This document shows, in pieces, positions 62,173 to 64,000 of a DNA stretch of 64,000 bases. How positions within the stretch are numbered: position 1 is the first letter of the stretch; every line of letters begins with the position of its first letter. The notes below the pieces were generated by a model that saw nothing but the letters and a program-made list of their open reading frames with translations, had not been told where the DNA came from and ran no database searches. The DNA is taken from contig NZ_AUCH01000009.1 of the NCBI RefSeq assembly GCF_000429665.1, forward strand, positions 124,001 to 188,000, read 5' to 3'. This DNA is from Azovibrio restrictus DSM 23866. GTDB taxonomy: Bacteria; Pseudomonadota; Gammaproteobacteria; Burkholderiales; Rhodocyclaceae. The position numbers were made by a program, and so were the translations under genes.

Positions 62173-62904
62173 ATGAAGGAAGACAAAGCGCAGTTTCCCG
62201 TTCGCATGTTCATTCGGCCGGCAGAGAGTTTCGGCGACCCCGAATGGTCACCTTTAAGCGAATCAGCGTCCCCTTCGTTTCATTACGAAATGGACTACGC
62301 GAATGTTCTTATCGCACTATTGACCTCGTTTGCCACAGTTGCACGCAAGGAACTTCACACAACACACAAATTGCGCTCCGTTCTCTGTGAACAATGGAAG
62401 GCTCAAGAGGCAGGTACCCCGTTTGATCTTAGAGTTCTGACAGAAGACAACAATGTTGCCCTGATCGTTTCCAAGCTGTGGCACGAACAGAATCGGCAGC
62501 AAGAGGTAGGGTTCATCTTTGGCTCCGAGGAACCCGCTGATGTTTTGGTGCGCCATGTCGGTGGGGCTTGGAACATCGTTGAAGTCAAGCCCCGTCCGAA
62601 CATCCTTGTGTCGTCTCAGTCAATGCCTGCTGGATATCTCAGAGATACTGCCAAGACGATCTCTCATCGCTTTGCTGCTTTGACTGAAACACAGGATTAT
62701 GTCCGCCACTTGTTCCAGGAAATTGAACGCGAGATTATTGTCCCGGAATCATCTCTTCGAGATATGAGCAGTTGGTTAAGAGCTAGTGCCCGTCGCGTTT
62801 CCCGTGAAGCAGATGCCTTTGACGAGCGTGCGAGAACACACCAGACGGAATTCCAACGCCGCATCCTTGCACTGGGTCGCAGTAGGGAAGGAGCGCCATC
62901 GTGA
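62173..62904 (+). CDS. Cassette protein with PD-(D/E)XK-like motif
   Basis: A 243-residue protein with no recognised family. The ATG has AAGGAGA eight bases upstream. Residues 121-139 read PADVLVRHVGGAWNIVEVK. The Asp123, Glu137-x-Lys139 spacing and flanking strands resemble the catalytic core of PD-(D/E)XK nucleases. The C-terminal third is helical with charged coiled-coil character (EREIIVPESSLRDMSSWL, EADAFDERARTHQTEF). Codon use is poorer in G+C than in the host genes. It overlaps the next gene by four bases, which makes a two-gene cassette. A nuclease role is inference from one motif. Confidence 0.65.
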   Translation: MKEDKAQFPVRMFIRPAESFGDPEWSPLSESASPSFHYEMDYANVLIALLTSFATVARKELHTTHKLRSVLCEQWKAQEAGTPFDLRVLTEDNNVALIVSKLWHEQNRQQEVGFIFGSEEPADVLVRHVGGAWNIVEVKPRPNILVSSQSMPAGYLRDTAKTISHRFAALTETQDYVRHLFQEIEREIIVPESSLRDMSSWLRASARRVSREADAFDERARTHQTEFQRRILALGRSREGAPS

Positions 62905-63200
62905 CCAACCCAAAAGAGGCAGTGGGATGGCTAAATTTTGCGCTCAACCTGCGAGAGTCAATAACCTCCATTGAACAGTCGCTGTCTAAGTCCAAATCCG
63001 ATGTTGACGGCATCCGAACGGAAATCATGCTTCTCGTTGAACGCCTTGAACATTTTGACGACCTGCTGTTGAGACTTGAGAGGCGAATAGACAGAATCGA
63101 GGATCGCACGCCGAATGTCGCGGTTGTTGCCGTCTCCCCATATCCAAGCACGAAAGAAGTCCCGAGGCTCACGAGCGATGACAAGTCGGTCGACCCCTAA
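62901..63200 (+). CDS. Small coiled-coil partner protein of cassette 1
   Basis: A 99-residue protein starting at GTG with AAGGAG ten bases upstream. Residues 20-70 (ITSIEQSLSKSKSDVDGIRT, LVERLEHFDDLLLRLERRI) have strong coiled-coil heptads. The TAA stop is inside the 5' core of attC1, typical for cassette genes. It probably works with the upstream protein because the two overlap. Confidence 0.65.
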   Translation: MTNPKEAVGWLNFALNLRESITSIEQSLSKSKSDVDGIRTEIMLLVERLEHFDDLLLRLERRIDRIEDRTPNVAVVAVSPYPSTKEVPRLTSDDKSVDP

Positions 63201-63259
63201 CCCTGCGTTCGAGGCGACCTGCGCGAAAAGCCGCGCAGGCGCCTCAACTCCACGTTAGA
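63192..63259 (+). other. attC site 1
   Basis: The outer cores CTAAC (63197-63201) and GTTAG (63254-63258) pair. Inside, GAGGC (63211-63215) pairs with GCCTC (63241-63245), and CCTGCGCG (63218-63225) with CGCGCAGG (63232-63239) over a six-base loop. This gives the folded attC recombination site. Confidence 0.88.
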
Positions 63260-63263
63260 AGGC

Positions 63264-63539
63264 ATGCGATCCATCGTCATTGATTGCGGCTCAGTTCAGT
63301 CGGAAGCTGATTTTTGGTCCGCATACGTTCGCACCGCCGAGCCAGAAGGTGCCGGCCACTTTGGCCGGAACCTTGATGCATTTTGGGACGGGCTAAACGG
63401 CGGTCCAGGTTGGCCCGGCGAGTGCCGGCTCCTGTTCATTAATACTTCGCCGCTCCACGCGTTTCGCGGCGGGAAATTTCTTGAGGTGTTGCGTGATATC
63501 GCCAGCCGATCTAAGGCCGTGGAGGTCAAATTTGAGTAA
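63264..63539 (+). CDS. Barstar-family ribonuclease inhibitor-like protein
   Basis: A 91-residue protein of the barstar fold: MRSIVIDCGSVQSEADFWSA, then HFGRNLDAFWDGLNGG, the conserved helix with Asp38 and Asp42 at the positions barstar uses to plug the barnase active site, and a final strand KAVEVKFE. Barstar blocks barnase-type RNases. No barnase-like gene is adjacent, so this is an orphan immunity gene in a single-gene cassette. The ATG is nine bases after the cassette core. Confidence 0.85.
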   Translation: MRSIVIDCGSVQSEADFWSAYVRTAEPEGAGHFGRNLDAFWDGLNGGPGWPGECRLLFINTSPLHAFRGGKFLEVLRDIASRSKAVEVKFE

Positions 63540-63599
63540 GCCTTCTAACCTTTCGCTGCAGCGGACGGCTTCGCCGCCCGCTGAGCTTGCACGTTAGGT
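63540..63599 (+). other. attC site 2
   Basis: CTAAC (63545-63549) and GTTAG (63593-63597) are the outer cores. AGCGGACGGC and GCCGCCCGCT form the inner stem with one mismatch and a TTC loop. The TAA of the barstar gene ends one base before the site. Confidence 0.85.
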
Positions 63600-63605
63600 C
63601 TCAAT

Positions 63606-64000
63606 ATGGCACCTCCTCCCCGCGTCACCAAAGCTGTTGTTCAAACCGAAGTGACAAGCTTCGTGGCAAACATAAATCGCGCTCGCGATCTCTATAGAAA
63701 GATAGCTCTTCACGGCTACACGGGCACTTCTGCTGCAACGTCAACCCGACTATCCAACCCGGATACGCGTGATGCCGCGCAATTCATCTTCTTTGAAATT
63801 GCTGCAAAGTTTGAAGACCACGCCAAATTCATGTTCCAGGTCGAAGTTCGGTCGCGACTTCAAGTTACTGCTACGCGAAGCGCCTTCGTAATGGGCGACC
63901 TTGATAATGGCTTGAACAACAAGCTTGGCTGGGGCAGCCCACAGCGGCTGAAAGAACGTGGACACAATCTGTTCGGTGCTAACTCGTTCTTCGGTGACCT
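63606..64000 (+). CDS. Cassette 3 protein of unknown function (cut by window edge)
   Basis: The frame is open from the ATG at 63606, 13 bases after the cassette core, to the window end (131 codons). The start is MAPPPRVTKAVVQTEVTSF, followed by NINRARDLYRKIALHGYTG and helical stretches (AAQFIFFEIAAKFEDHAKFMF). I do not recognise a family; an all-helical HEPN-like fold is possible, but I see no RxxxxxH motif. No Shine-Dalgarno sequence is visible. Confidence 0.6.
   Translation, partial: MAPPPRVTKAVVQTEVTSFVANINRARDLYRKIALHGYTGTSAATSTRLSNPDTRDAAQFIFFEIAAKFEDHAKFMFQVEVRSRLQVTATRSAFVMGDLDNGLNNKLGWGSPQRLKERGHNLFGANSFFGD

Larger units (their letters stand above)
62137..64000 (+). mobile_element. 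Integron gene-cassette array without integrase (CALIN)
   Basis: Three cassettes in the same direction are delimited by GTTAGGG (62137), GTTAGAA (63254) and GTTAGGT (63593). For cassette 1 the start GTTAGGGGTC is the exact reverse complement of GACCCCTAAC in its own attC. For cassette 2 GTTAGAAGGC is the exact reverse complement of GCCTTCTAAC. This self-complementarity is diagnostic of mobile cassettes. No intI gene is seen on either strand between the tRNA and the window end, so the array may depend on an integrase elsewhere or beyond the window. Confidence 0.88.

Overview
The window is about 64 kb of G+C-rich bacterial chromosome. Gene order and protein types point to a betaproteobacterium, probably of the Rhodocyclales (Azospira/Dechloromonas-like). 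This is inference from the dcw order, the rsmI-yraN-diaA-dolP and gmk-rpoZ-spoT blocks and the many c-di-GMP proteins; no database search was run.

Layout. Bases 1-9.1 kb hold trpE (5' part only), gph, rpe, apaG, a methyltransferase, argJ, an intergenic inverted-repeat element, secA, an M23 peptidase and dciA. From 9.1 to 26.8 kb there is one complete leftward cell-wall and division (dcw) cluster: mraZ-rsmH-ftsL-ftsI-murE-murF-mraY-murD-ftsW-murG-murC-ddlB-ftsQ-ftsA-ftsZ-lpxC plus a small membrane protein. Most junctions overlap by 1-4 bases, and the cluster is preceded by a promoter with four MraZ boxes. rnpB (RNase P RNA) follows at about 27.1-27.5 kb. Bases 27.5-34.5 kb carry a DUF3025 gene, a lipoprotein, pyrC, rsmI, yraN, a HIRAN protein, diaA, a dolP-like BON lipoprotein and a Na/Pi cotransporter. 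Bases 34.5-51.8 kb carry three large GGDEF or GGDEF-EAL proteins, an orphan periplasmic binding protein, gmk-rpoZ-spoT, dadA, tatD, an unusual short ClpX-like ATPase, a di-heme peroxidase and a cytochrome c5. tRNA-Arg(CCG) ends the core chromosome at 51.9 kb.

Accessory region. From 51.94 to about 62.1 kb lies an apparently complete filamentous-phage (inovirus) prophage: DUF3693 repressor, a membrane DUF2726 cargo gene, four overlapping small genes, Rep (pII-like), ssDNA-binding protein (pV), coat (pVIII), a 26-residue membrane peptide, Gly-rich adsorption protein (pIII/TspB-like), pVI, Zot (pI) and secretin (pIV). I see no integrase. Two structures are unexpected: a second coat-like membrane segment fused to a basic tail upstream of Rep, and a partial duplication of the zot start whose Walker A lysine is lost.

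The prophage abuts integron gene cassettes (62.14 kb to the window end). Two attC sites are supported by stem-loop structure and by exact 10-base complementarity between each cassette's start and its own 5' attC core. There is no integron integrase in view, so this part is best described as a CALIN (attC cluster lacking an integrase). Its first cassette is an unusual two-gene unit with a PD-(D/E)XK-like motif, the second encodes a barstar-like inhibitor, and the third is cut by the window edge. The cassette array is the best candidate for an undescribed system.
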